Assembly (NCBI RefSeq): GCF_000025625.1
Contig: NC_013922.1
Coordinates: 372,001-436,000 of the forward strand
Direction: 5' to 3'
DNA length: 64,000 bases
Source: Natrialba magadii ATCC 43099
GTDB taxonomy: Archaea > Halobacteriota > Halobacteria > Halobacteriales > Natrialbaceae
A program made the translations under genes and the position numbers. Below the pieces are notes generated by a model that had not been told where the DNA came from, searched no databases, and worked only from the letters and a program-made list of their open reading frames with translations. Shown here one piece after another: positions 1 to 8,389 of this stretch (position 1 is the first letter of the stretch; each line of letters opens with the position of its first letter).

Positions 1-75
1 CGATCCTGGTATCGAGAGTTCCGTGAAATCGTCCTGATGTGTGTCGTCTACAACATCAAACGTGCTGTGAGCTAA
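1..75 (+). CDS. IS transposase, C-terminal fragment (cut by window edge)
   Basis: Reading frame 1 is open from the first base to TAA at 73-75 and encodes 24 residues containing SWYREFREIVL and VVYNIKRAV. This ending is typical of haloarchaeal IS5-type transposases (DDE family), recognised from general knowledge of the family. Only the last two dozen residues are present, so the element cannot be named. It marks a mobile element at the left border of the accessory island. A perfect palindrome lies 17 bases past the stop. Confidence 0.7.
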   Translation, partial: RSWYREFREIVLMCVVYNIKRAVS

Positions 76-92
76 GCAAATCCAACGCCGTA

Positions 93-105
93 TGGTGATT
101 CACCA
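93..105. repeat. 13-bp palindrome after the transposase gene
   Basis: TGGTGA-T-TCACCA is a perfect inverted repeat with a one-base centre, between the transposase stop and the first island gene (which ends at 121 on the other strand). It could be part of the IS end or a small bidirectional terminator. The other IS end is outside the window, so the two cannot be separated. Confidence 0.4.
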
Positions 106-120
106 CGGCCGAGAAGATTG

Positions 121-579
121 TTATCTGCAGACTGGGCAAGAAGGATCGTCCTCGTCCCTTCGTACAGCATAGCGGAAACTACACTCAGAACAAGTTACCT
201 GTACAGTTTCAATCGATAAATGTGGAGATGGAGCATTCCGTGAACCGAAATCGATCTCATCAGTATTGGTTTCCACCTCGATGAAATCGTTCGAGGATAA
301 GCCGTTGAAGGCGTCTTCCCACATCTCTGCAAATTCTTTTTCCGCCATTCTCCGTAGCTCTGTTTCAGCTACTGCCTCACTATACGTTGCTTGTTCTTCA
401 GTCAAGAACTCATCCACCTCTTCTACCCACTCACAGTATGGGCATCGAAGATTCAAATATTGCTGTTCCTCAAAGGTCTCAGAGTGAATAGTGAACTTGC
501 CGTCACAGTGTGGACACTGGCGAGGGATCAAACCGTTTTCGTCCGTCGGCAAAGTGATATTCACTTCTTTCTTCGTCAT
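121..579 (-). CDS. Double zinc-ribbon protein of the defence-like module
   Basis: 152 residues. The start at 579 makes an ATGA overlap with the stop of the upstream gene; a start at 603 would overlap further and is less likely. Cysteine pairs at C22/C25 and C46/C49 form one zinc ribbon, and C130/C133 with C148/C151 form a second at the very C-terminus. An acidic helical stretch (about 55-120) joins them. No catalytic motif is visible. Translational coupling to the PLD-like gene suggests the two act together, for example as a nucleic-acid or protein adaptor for the nuclease-like partner. I do not recognise a named family. Confidence 0.8.
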   Translation of the reverse strand: MTKKEVNITLPTDENGLIPRQCPHCDGKFTIHSETFEEQQYLNLRCPYCEWVEEVDEFLTEEQATYSEAVAETELRRMAEKEFAEMWEDAFNGLSSNDFIEVETNTDEIDFGSRNAPSPHLSIETVQVTCSECSFRYAVRRDEDDPSCPVCR

Positions 580-1574
580 ACGATCACACTTCCTTTCTGC
601 CAAGCATTTTCGAACTGGCCAATAATCGTCTCCCGGTTAATCGGTCTGAGTTCTGAAGCCGTATGCTGTGTATCTCCGGCATCATGGAATGAATGACCCC
701 ACGCCCAACCATCTTCTCTATCTCGAATAACATAGCGGTCATGGAAATCCCAGTCACTATCGGGGAGAAATCGAACCTCAATAGTCGAATGATTCTGAAC
801 GAACTGGTTCACCCGTTTCTGATAACCACCTCCCGTAACACGGTCGGTCGTAACCACCTTGATCTCAACACCTTTCGGTACATGCTGTAACAGATCGTAC
901 AGTCCCTCACGGGCAAAACGGTCGATAATGATGACCTCGTCACGCGCTAACTCAGCGAAGTCTCGAAACAGATTCTCCGCCTTCCCCGACTCACCAGGAC
1001 CAATCGATGCCTGCCGAAACTTCTGCCGGCTGCCGATACGTGGGATTTCAACTCCGTCCTCCTCAAACTGCTCGAACCGTTCACTACCACTCTGAGTAAT
1101 CTTGATCTGGTGATAGAAAAGACCGCCACCACCTCCTCTGGTCTCTACAAACCGCTTCTCCTTCAAGTACCAGATATTCTGATCAACTTCATCTTCGTTA
1201 GCGTCGGCTTCAGCTATCAACTGATCTCGGTCGATATAGCCCCACCCAGGATCCTCTCTAATCGCTTGATACAGAACCCTCAAAATTTCGTACCGAGTAT
1301 CCGATTCAAGGATCGTCTCGTAACCTTGGGAATACAGCTCCTCAATCCCAGCTGGCGTGATCTGTATCCGTGCAACCTTACTGCTCATCGTCGGCTCGTT
1401 CTCTAAAAATTCTCCGTTGAGCCGTTCTACGTTGTATATGATATCTTCCCTGCTGTACTCGCTGAGGCTTTCGAATATCTCATTCCCGCCCCACTCTGTT
1501 AACGGATCGTCGTTGAATCGTTCATACAACCATTTCAGGATTTCACGTTGGATCTTTTTGTCCTGCTCTGCCAT
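576..1574 (-). CDS. Winged-helix protein with C-terminal PLD-like nuclease domain
   Basis: 332 residues from ATG at 1574 (MAEQDK); an upstream ATG at 1607 lies inside the promoter. Residues about 5-75 and 90-170 look like two winged-helix units. Residues about 195-332 look like a phospholipase-D-superfamily domain with DEVIIIDRF (strand 1) and H278-x-R280-x4-D285, an HKD motif with Arg in place of Lys, followed by WGHSFHDAG. Only one such motif is present, so an active enzyme would have to dimerise, as known for single-motif PLD nucleases. PLD proteins are effectors in DISARM (DrmC) and other defence systems. That this is the module's nuclease or DNA-binding effector is inference. Confidence 0.75.
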   Translation of the reverse strand: MAEQDKKIQREILKWLYERFNDDPLTEWGGNEIFESLSEYSREDIIYNVERLNGEFLENEPTMSSKVARIQITPAGIEELYSQGYETILESDTRYEILRVLYQAIREDPGWGYIDRDQLIAEADANEDEVDQNIWYLKEKRFVETRGGGGGLFYHQIKITQSGSERFEQFEEDGVEIPRIGSRQKFRQASIGPGESGKAENLFRDFAELARDEVIIIDRFAREGLYDLLQHVPKGVEIKVVTTDRVTGGGYQKRVNQFVQNHSTIEVRFLPDSDWDFHDRYVIRDREDGWAWGHSFHDAGDTQHTASELRPINRETIIGQFENAWQKGSVIV

Positions 1575-1604
1575 TTTCTTGTTAGAAAAACAGCGAGTCA
1601 AGAG

Positions 1605-1615
1605 CATAAATATAC
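1605..1615 (-). promoter_or_regulatory. TATA-like box for the PLD/zinc-ribbon operon
   Basis: On the minus strand the bases read GTATATTTATG, centred about 36 bp upstream of the ATG at 1574. This spacing fits an archaeal TATA box with a short or absent leader and supports 1574 as the start. Confidence 0.5.
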
Positions 1616-1770
1616 TGTTGATGCAGATTCAAATCGCTAGATTATTCGACTACGGCACCTCTCGATAAATTGTAGCAGTTCAGGTCTGAATCCGCAATAC
1701 GTCGCATATCTCGGTCAGTGTAACTGTCGAGTCTAAAAATGGGATTACACCATAGCCAGTTCCGCGTCCC

Positions 1771-4700
1771 TTACTTTTGGAAGCTAATCTCGACTTTCAA
1801 ACTCGACGCCTCGTCGGGCATACGCTCGAACAAGTCCTGTACCTTGGTGTAATCCTGTTCGGAGCGGAGCGTCAAGCTCACTTGCGAACGTTCGATGTCG
1901 GCCGTCCCCTGAAGCGCGCCGGGTACACCCTCCCGGTCCGGGAGCATGAACGTGACGTCGCCGTACTCGACAGTCCCGGTCTGGTGGTCTCTTCGCCATT
2001 TTCTGCGCATGGCGGCGACGTCGTCGCCGTTGTACTCGAATCGCCACGTCTCTGAACCGACGTCGGGGATCCGGAACGGATAACCCGGCACCCAATCGGA
2101 CGACTTCTCGGACCCTGTGGGCCCGACGACGTACACTGGCTCCTCCTCACGGCCGAGGTTCTGCAGAAGGAATGTTTGTACCATGTCCTCCGTAACGGAG
2201 CTATCGAACCGATCGGTGACCTTGGTCACGGTGAACTGGTCACCGATATCAAGGTCGGTTAGATAGTCTATAATCTGTTTGCCGATACGGTCGGAGACTG
2301 TCGGAACGATCTTCACCGTCATCGGATTCCGGTCGCCGAGAGAGTCCAAATACCGCCCGCCAGCTTCTAGCACGTACTCGTCGATGAGGAATTCATTCAC
2401 TGCCTCGCGGGCTGCCGTCTCGGTTTCGTCCGGCGGGAGGAACACAGATTCGTCCGCGCGGATCTCGCCAATGATCGTTTCGAGGTTTGCGTACCCCTCT
2501 GCATCGATCGCCTCTTCAATACGCTCGGCGAGATACGACCCACCGACAGTCGTCGCACTCCCGACGTCCCGGAGTGTCCCATCCGACTGCGGCTTATCGA
2601 GAATCTCGTTGCCCCGAACGACCACGTATTGGTCCTCGCGGTTCAGCCGCCCGATAGCACGCATCACGACGTCGTGGCTGTCGCCGTCGAGCCAGATCTC
2701 GCCATCCTCGACCAGTTCCAACTCGAAGTCACCGATATCAAGCGCCGTCGTCCCGCTTCCGAACCGCTGGCGGAGTTGCTGTTCGACGTCGTCAACACCC
2801 CACACGTCCACGTCCTCCTTTCGGACCAAGACGGTGTCAAGCGAACTTCCGGAGGGGTCGTCACGGAAGCCGCCGGAGTCACGAGCTAACACTGGCTTCC
2901 CTTCGAGGGCTTCCACGGTTGCGTTCAACACGTCGTTCGCGCTTCCGGGAATCGGGAGTTCCGGATCACGGAGGAACTGCTCGTACACGTCCTCGATCGA
3001 GATCTCGCCGCGACGCTCCATCAGGTCCGACACGATGGGCCACACGTGAGACTGCAGGTCGAAGGGATCTGCCGCCGCGGAGTCCGCGATGTTCGAAGCA
3101 TCGAGTTCCGGTCCATCGGAGACATAGACATCGAGGTCCATCGGTGCTACGAGATCGAACTCTTGGAGCAGGTTGTCTCCGTCTAGAACCTCTCCATAGA
3201 GCAGCTGCAGTTCTTCACGGAGCTCGCTTACCTCCTGGTCTTTCATCGACTGAATTGACTCGCGGATCTCGTCATCGAGGGACTCATCGGCGAGGACCTG
3301 ACGGGCACCTTCGATGTACCGTGCTTTATCGATGTATCGAGTCCCCGATTCAATCGCCTTGTCGCCGGAGGGCTGCACGAACACGAGCGTGTTCCGCCAC
3401 TCACGCCCGCGGCTGTCGTTTGTGATTACGCGCTCAACCTCCTCCTGTGTCCATTGATCGTCCTTTACCACGACCTTGATGTCGCGGTCGTCCGGGACGT
3501 CCCGAATATCGTCAGTTCGGAAGCCAACGGGAGATGCGTTCGACCCGAAGATGTCGGTTATGAAGTCGGCGGTTTCGGCCTTCGCTGATCGCTCGGAGAC
3601 ATCGACTGCGGCGTTCCGAATGAGTGCGTTCGGGTTCTGACGATCCCGGATGGCGTATTTCCCGTTCAGCTTGTGGAGGTGCCAGGCGACGCCGTGTAGT
3701 CGCTCAAGGTTGAGCACGACATCGGAGACGAGGTCGCCCGTCTGGTACGCCCCCATCACGATCTCCGAGACCTCTGCGCCCTCTCCCTCGCTCGGCTTCA
3801 GTGAGTAGAGCAGGATGGTGTTGAGGATGCGGCGACCATGGGGGACATCGTCCTCATCCACCCGATTCTTGATGTCGCCGGTCGCAGCGTTCAGTCGTTC
3901 GTAGTTAATCTTGGAGAGTTCGCCCTCAAACTCGATCCCATCGATATCCCCGTGTGTGATCAGGTTTGTCTGGTCCTGCATTTCGAGGAGGACCTTCGAG
4001 AAGAGGTAGATCATCCCGCGCGTGTTCTGGTTCCCCTCGTCAGCGTAGTACCGCGTCTCAAGCGCATCAAGGAGGACAGGATGGAACGGGTAGAGGTCGT
4101 GCATCTCCGAGAGGAGGTCGTCAGGAATGGTGACGTGGTCCGACTGATCGTAGGCGTCGAAGTACCCGTTCACGATCTCACGAGCAGCTGATTCGTCAGT
4201 GTCCTCGATCAACCGGTGGTGGAGGACTTCGCGCTTGTCCACCTGGTTGTTCATGTTGACTTCGACCGCCTGTTCCCGGTTCAGAATATCGTGGACCTCG
4301 GAGCCCTCACGAAGAACAGAGACGATAGTGTAGAGCTCTAAATCGGACAGTGCTGTCGATTCGAGCAGCGATTGGAGGAAGGCCTTGTTCGCGCTCTTGC
4401 GGTCCCCTTGGAGCGTATCGAACCAGTCCTCAAGCTCGTCGACGAAGAACGCGACGGTGTCATCGCCGACGGCGTCCTGAATCGTCTGCATGTCCGGATA
4501 GCCGCCGGACTCGTACGTCCCGGGGTCGTAGTGGAGTGCCTCGAAGAACGGCTCCCAAAGGTACTCGTACTGTTCGTTCTGCATAGCGACCGTGATTGGG
4601 ACTGCAGACTCCGGAAGCGATGATTCGAACTCCTCAATTTCCTCGGTTGCCCACGAACCCGCAGCAACGGGATCATCGAAACAGTGGTACAGCGCCACCA

Positions 4701-4977
4701 TTTGGTGGGATTTCCCACTCCCATAGGGGCCATAGAGGATGTGCGTCCCCCGTGGGTCATCGCCAGTCAAGGAATCGCGGAGGATCGAGAGGGCCTCTCG
4801 GAGCCCCTGAGTCATCAGCGTCCGTTCGAAGAAGAGCTCCGCGTCGGACTCGAATTCGTTGTCGTCGTCGACGTTGTAGAGCTTTACTTGACCATCTATT
4901 TGTCCGTCTTCTCGAAGTTCACGGCTGAGGGTTACCGTGTCTTCGAGGGTATTTGATAAAGATCCGGTTTGTGCCAT
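1771..4977 (-). CDS. DUF499-like AAA+ P-loop ATPase
   Basis: 1068 residues from ATG at 4977 (MAQTGS); the longer start at 5016 would cover the promoter. Walker A GPYGSGKSH is at 83-91 and Walker B VAFFVDELED around 175-183. A later DLYPFHPVLLDALE segment followed by QNTRG is typical of COG1483/DUF499 ATPases, distant relatives of the BREX ATPase BrxC/PglY. The long C-terminal half shows no recognised domain. In known defence islands such ATPases accompany SNF2 helicases, PLD proteins and DUF1156-type methylases. Here helicase and PLD partners are adjacent, but no methylase is seen. The role is likely DNA-dependent ATP hydrolysis within an anti-phage complex (inference). Confidence 0.85.
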   Translation of the reverse strand: MAQTGSLSNTLEDTVTLSRELREDGQIDGQVKLYNVDDDNEFESDAELFFERTLMTQGLREALSILRDSLTGDDPRGTHILYGPYGSGKSHQMVALYHCFDDPVAAGSWATEEIEEFESSLPESAVPITVAMQNEQYEYLWEPFFEALHYDPGTYESGGYPDMQTIQDAVGDDTVAFFVDELEDWFDTLQGDRKSANKAFLQSLLESTALSDLELYTIVSVLREGSEVHDILNREQAVEVNMNNQVDKREVLHHRLIEDTDESAAREIVNGYFDAYDQSDHVTIPDDLLSEMHDLYPFHPVLLDALETRYYADEGNQNTRGMIYLFSKVLLEMQDQTNLITHGDIDGIEFEGELSKINYERLNAATGDIKNRVDEDDVPHGRRILNTILLYSLKPSEGEGAEVSEIVMGAYQTGDLVSDVVLNLERLHGVAWHLHKLNGKYAIRDRQNPNALIRNAAVDVSERSAKAETADFITDIFGSNASPVGFRTDDIRDVPDDRDIKVVVKDDQWTQEEVERVITNDSRGREWRNTLVFVQPSGDKAIESGTRYIDKARYIEGARQVLADESLDDEIRESIQSMKDQEVSELREELQLLYGEVLDGDNLLQEFDLVAPMDLDVYVSDGPELDASNIADSAAADPFDLQSHVWPIVSDLMERRGEISIEDVYEQFLRDPELPIPGSANDVLNATVEALEGKPVLARDSGGFRDDPSGSSLDTVLVRKEDVDVWGVDDVEQQLRQRFGSGTTALDIGDFELELVEDGEIWLDGDSHDVVMRAIGRLNREDQYVVVRGNEILDKPQSDGTLRDVGSATTVGGSYLAERIEEAIDAEGYANLETIIGEIRADESVFLPPDETETAAREAVNEFLIDEYVLEAGGRYLDSLGDRNPMTVKIVPTVSDRIGKQIIDYLTDLDIGDQFTVTKVTDRFDSSVTEDMVQTFLLQNLGREEEPVYVVGPTGSEKSSDWVPGYPFRIPDVGSETWRFEYNGDDVAAMRRKWRRDHQTGTVEYGDVTFMLPDREGVPGALQGTADIERSQVSLTLRSEQDYTKVQDLFERMPDEASSLKVEISFQK

Positions 4978-5120
4978 CTTGATACTTACCAGACTCCTTT
5001 GACACCCAATAAGCACTATGGTCCTGTGGGTTCAGTCTGCTTTGTGAGTACCATAAGATGTACTGATCAGCGTTTGTCGGTCACAAAACGTATTTCACGC
5101 ATACTTGTCTCTACGAAAGT
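4978..5120. promoter_or_regulatory. Divergent promoter region with GTACCAT motifs
   Basis: This 143-bp gap separates the ATPase (minus) and helicase (plus) genes. A TATA-like stretch at about 5008-5017 (minus, TGCTTATTGG) precedes the ATPase, and one at about 5085-5097 (plus, around CGTATTT) precedes the helicase. Between them lie GTACCATA at 5048-5055 and GTACTGAT at 5060-5067, spaced 12 bp. These match the core of the 13-bp array at 8113-8359, and the string AGATGTACTGA (5056-5066) recurs exactly near the start of that array. An operator shared with the array is a reasonable inference. Confidence 0.55.
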
Positions 5121-6875
5121 ATGAGAGGCTACGACCTCGTCGATGTTGAGGTCTCGCACGAGCCTGCGGACGATCTTCTCGACTCCCTATCTACCGACAC
5201 TACCGATGGGAATCATCTACAGAGTATCCAGGCCGTTCGTCTTCATGCGGGTCAGCCGGACTCTGAACTTCGGTCGTTGAAGGAGTTAGACGAGAACGCC
5301 GTTAAGCTACTCGAACATCAGGTGGATGCAGCCTACCGGGCTCTCTTCGAGATGGATGGGAAAGCCCTTCTCGCTGACGAGGTCGGACTTGGAAAGACCA
5401 TTGAGGTCGGGATGATCCTCAAGGAGATGCATTTTCGGGACACGGATGAGTCCGTGCTCGTTCTCACGCCTGCACAACTGGCGAAACAGTGGCAGGCTGA
5501 GCTCCGTGAGAAGTTCGGCCTCGACTTTATATGCAACTATGACGACGAGTTTGAGGATTTTGATGCGCACGACTACATCATTGCGAGCATCGACACTGCG
5601 AAGAGTGAACGACACCGACAGACGGTACTCGACCGCAGCTGGGACGTTTTAGTACTTGACGAGGCACACTACGTCAAGAACGAAGAGACAAACCGATACG
5701 ACCTGATCGACCGGCTCTCGTACAACTACGCGTTCTTCCTGACGGCAACACCAATCCAGAACGAACTGACGGACCTGTATAATGTCGTCTCACTGCTCCG
5801 CCCTGGTCTGTTCGGTACGCGCGATGTGTTCCATCAGTACTTCGTGAACAGCAACCAAGAGACGCTCGTCAATCGAGACGAATTGCAAGACCGGTTGAAC
5901 AAAGTGATGATTCGGAACCGACGGGAAGACACGGACATCGACTTCACAGATCGAACTATCGACACACGAACGTTTGATCCCACTCAAAAAGAGCGCGAAC
6001 TCTATCAGGCAGTCTCCGATTACGTCAAAGGTGCATACAGCCAAGACCAAGGGCAGAAGCTAGTGTTGATGCTCCTCCAGAAGGAGGTTGTCAGTAGTCC
6101 TGTAGCGCTTAAGGAAACAATCGAGAAACGACTCTATGAACAGTCCGAACTCACCCACGCGGACGAACTGGAATCGATTCTTGATCTGATCGAAGATATT
6201 GATACGGTAACGAAACAGGAGCGTCTCCTGGACATCGTTGAAGAGGCCCGCGACAATGTCGAGATGGGGCGCGTGATCGTCTTCACGCAGTTCCGAGCGA
6301 CCCAACGACAGGTTCTCGACCGACTTGCCTCGGAAGGGTATACAGTACACGCGTTCCATGGCGGGCACTCCAGTAGTGAGAAGGAGAAGATCGTGAAGAA
6401 CTTCGAGGAGGAAGGAGGAATCCTTGTTTCAACCGATGCGATGAGCGAAGGCCGTAATCTTCAGTTCTGTAATTTGCTAGTGAACATGGATTTGCCGTGG
6501 AATCCGATGCGCGTCGAACAGCGGATCGGGCGTGTCCACCGTATCGGGCAGAAGCGGGATGTCTTCATATTCAATATGGCGCTAAAGGATACTGTTGAAG
6601 AATACGTGTTGGAGCGCCTCTACCACAAAATCGACCTGTTCCAACAGAGTGTAGGAGAACTGAGTTCAATCCTGAGTCGATTAGAAGAGTCCGGAACGAG
6701 CTTCGAAGACCAGATTTTCGAGCGGCTGGTTAATGCTGATTCAGAAGTCGATCTGGAGAACGATTTTGATGCGATGGCCGTCGATCTACAAGAACAACGC
6801 GAACTTGCTGACAAACTAGAGGAGTTCAACAGCGGTGTTTTCGAAGGCTTTGACCTGGGTGAAAGCGATGACTGA
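5121..6875 (+). CDS. SNF2/HepA-type superfamily 2 helicase
   Basis: 584 residues starting at ATG 5121, with a TATA-like element about 30 bp upstream. Motif I DEVGLGKT lies at 86-93, motif Ia LTPAQLAKQW near 115, DEAH at 180-183, and motif III LTATPIQN at 207-214. The C-terminal RecA lobe contains VFTQFRATQ, STDAMSEGRNLQ and QRIGRVHRIGQ (motifs IV-VI). This is an ATP-dependent DNA translocase of COG0553. It lacks the long C-terminal region of full-length HepA/DrmD-like proteins; the next gene, overlapping by 8 bp, seems to supply it. Likely role: DNA translocation or remodelling in the defence-like module (inference). Confidence 0.93.
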   Translation: MRGYDLVDVEVSHEPADDLLDSLSTDTTDGNHLQSIQAVRLHAGQPDSELRSLKELDENAVKLLEHQVDAAYRALFEMDGKALLADEVGLGKTIEVGMILKEMHFRDTDESVLVLTPAQLAKQWQAELREKFGLDFICNYDDEFEDFDAHDYIIASIDTAKSERHRQTVLDRSWDVLVLDEAHYVKNEETNRYDLIDRLSYNYAFFLTATPIQNELTDLYNVVSLLRPGLFGTRDVFHQYFVNSNQETLVNRDELQDRLNKVMIRNRREDTDIDFTDRTIDTRTFDPTQKERELYQAVSDYVKGAYSQDQGQKLVLMLLQKEVVSSPVALKETIEKRLYEQSELTHADELESILDLIEDIDTVTKQERLLDIVEEARDNVEMGRVIVFTQFRATQRQVLDRLASEGYTVHAFHGGHSSSEKEKIVKNFEEEGGILVSTDAMSEGRNLQFCNLLVNMDLPWNPMRVEQRIGRVHRIGQKRDVFIFNMALKDTVEEYVLERLYHKIDLFQQSVGELSSILSRLEESGTSFEDQIFERLVNADSEVDLENDFDAMAVDLQEQRELADKLEEFNSGVFEGFDLGESDD

Positions 6876-8034
6876 TGCAGCCCTCGCGGTCACGCAGTCT
6901 GCAGTCGAGGAATTTACCGAACGCTATTTAGAGTCGCTTGGCGGCACCATCGATAAACAAGGGGACAAGTGGGAGGCTACCATCCCCGATAATGAGGACA
7001 CGGAATTACCAGCCGGGAGGATGTCATTACTCACTGGCGACGACACCAATGAGGGGGCTACTGGAAATCCTCTTCATCCGGAGAGTGAGTTTTTCCAGCG
7101 AATTCTCAGAGAAGCGAGTGAACGTCGTCCCACGGGAAAGTTGACCATAGAAGCCGACCAGGCCAAAGTAGAGCTACCACAATGGGTGGAGGGAAGCGAC
7201 GTCGAAGTGAGAGAAACACAATTCACTCCGTATTACGACCGAGCGGCGATTGTGGTACTCTTCGAGGTGAGTATCGAGACTGTCAGTGAGTACCAACAAG
7301 AGTTCCTTCGGGCCATTGCCATAGATGGCCGCTCGGAACAGAGACTTCCAGAGTTGGAAGAGACGTTTCTTCGAATGACGTCTATTACCACGGAAACGGA
7401 ATCCACTGCCTCTCAATCGGCGTTTTCGGAAGCAGACGTACCTTCACTTCTCGACGTTGCCCAGAATCAGCTAATGGCGAAAGTGCAGACCGAAATTGAC
7501 GAAGTTCACAGAGAGGCATCCAGAGCTGCAGACGCAGAGGTCGAAGAGTACCGCCAGCTGCAACAACAACGGATCCAAGAGCTGGAAGAAGAATGTTCGA
7601 AGCTATCCTCAAAGATCGACGAACTAAGTGAAGCGATCAACGGTAGTGACCAAGATGACCGCGTAGAGGCACTTAAGGAGAGGAAAAAGGTGAAAGCAGA
7701 GTACGAGAAGGTTGATTCGGAGTTAAGTGACCTCCACAAGCAGCGAGATCAGGGATATCCTCAGAAGCAGGAAGAAATCCGTAAACGGCATGCGTTAGAC
7801 GTTCGAGTAACCCCTCTCACGGTAACACAGGTAGAGTACGAACGAGGAGAGATGGATATCGAATTAGCTGAGGAAGGAACGACTCAGACAGTCACTATTG
7901 GATATGGAAGCGGTATCGGACCCATGGAAAACGTTCGATGTTCGTCTTGTGATCAAGAACTTACTGCAGAAAACTCTCTACAGACTATCAAAGGCTCACT
8001 TCAGTGTAGAAGATGTACTTCGCCTAATCCTTAA
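6868..8034 (+). CDS. Coiled-coil zinc-ribbon partner of the SNF2 helicase
   Basis: 388 residues. The ATG at 6868 overlaps the helicase stop by 8 bp, so the pair should be translationally coupled. The N-terminal part has an ESLGG...W.A.IP pattern and then NPLHPESEFFQRIL, which recall the region after the helicase core in long HepA/DrmD-like proteins. A charged coiled coil fills about residues 205-315. C358/C361 and C380/C383 form a C-terminal zinc ribbon. It is best read as the split-off C-terminal half of a HepA-like protein. The alternative is an independent partner that merely resembles it. Confidence 0.8.
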   Translation: MTDAALAVTQSAVEEFTERYLESLGGTIDKQGDKWEATIPDNEDTELPAGRMSLLTGDDTNEGATGNPLHPESEFFQRILREASERRPTGKLTIEADQAKVELPQWVEGSDVEVRETQFTPYYDRAAIVVLFEVSIETVSEYQQEFLRAIAIDGRSEQRLPELEETFLRMTSITTETESTASQSAFSEADVPSLLDVAQNQLMAKVQTEIDEVHREASRAADAEVEEYRQLQQQRIQELEEECSKLSSKIDELSEAINGSDQDDRVEALKERKKVKAEYEKVDSELSDLHKQRDQGYPQKQEEIRKRHALDVRVTPLTVTQVEYERGEMDIELAEEGTTQTVTIGYGSGIGPMENVRCSSCDQELTAENSLQTIKGSLQCRRCTSPNP

Positions 8035-8112
8035 GAACAGAATTCAGTCAAAGGGTATGGTCAGTCCGCAATTTAGGGAGCAGCTTGTCGGCGCTTATCA
8101 TAAACTGGTTTA

Positions 8113-8359
8113 GTGGCTGTGAGATGTACTGAGTTGGTGTGCCATGTGGTTAGAACAAGTATCGAAGCCATGGCATCGTTCCTTGGTACAGTTCCAAGAT
8201 AGTGTACCAAGACTCTGTACTGTGTAACGGTACTCCGTCACTGTACCATGAACCGGTACTATAATTCTGTACCATGCTTGTGTACCATGAGATAGTAACA
8301 GGACTCTGAACCGAGACTGTGTTCCATGCCGTCGCGTCAAGGTACTGTACCGCGGTTTC
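8113..8359. repeat. Tandem array of about nineteen 13-bp repeats (GTACCATG core)
   Basis: Units start every 13 bases at 8113, 8126, 8139 and so on to 8347. The first eight positions follow GTACCATG. Exact copies are at 8243, 8269 and 8282. Copies with seven of eight matches are at 8139, 8204 and 8321. Most of the others match four to six positions, but the first (8113) matches only three. Positions 9-13 are loose, often ACTCT or ending in T. The phase never slips across 247 bp. Because 13 is not a multiple of 3, the conserved bases fall in all reading frames, so selection is on DNA or RNA rather than protein. It begins 79 bp after the last gene of the defence-like module. Confidence 0.85.
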
Positions 8360-8389
8360 ATTCGGAACGTGCGCACTCACCCAGCACTA

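Noticed and set aside
8110-8380. Frames of 76 and 88 codons through the 13-bp array, with a 13-residue SWYT-type peptide repeat
   Set aside because: The peptide repeat is a consequence of three 13-bp DNA units (39 bp). The conserved bases fall in all frames, so the DNA repeat is the real signal.
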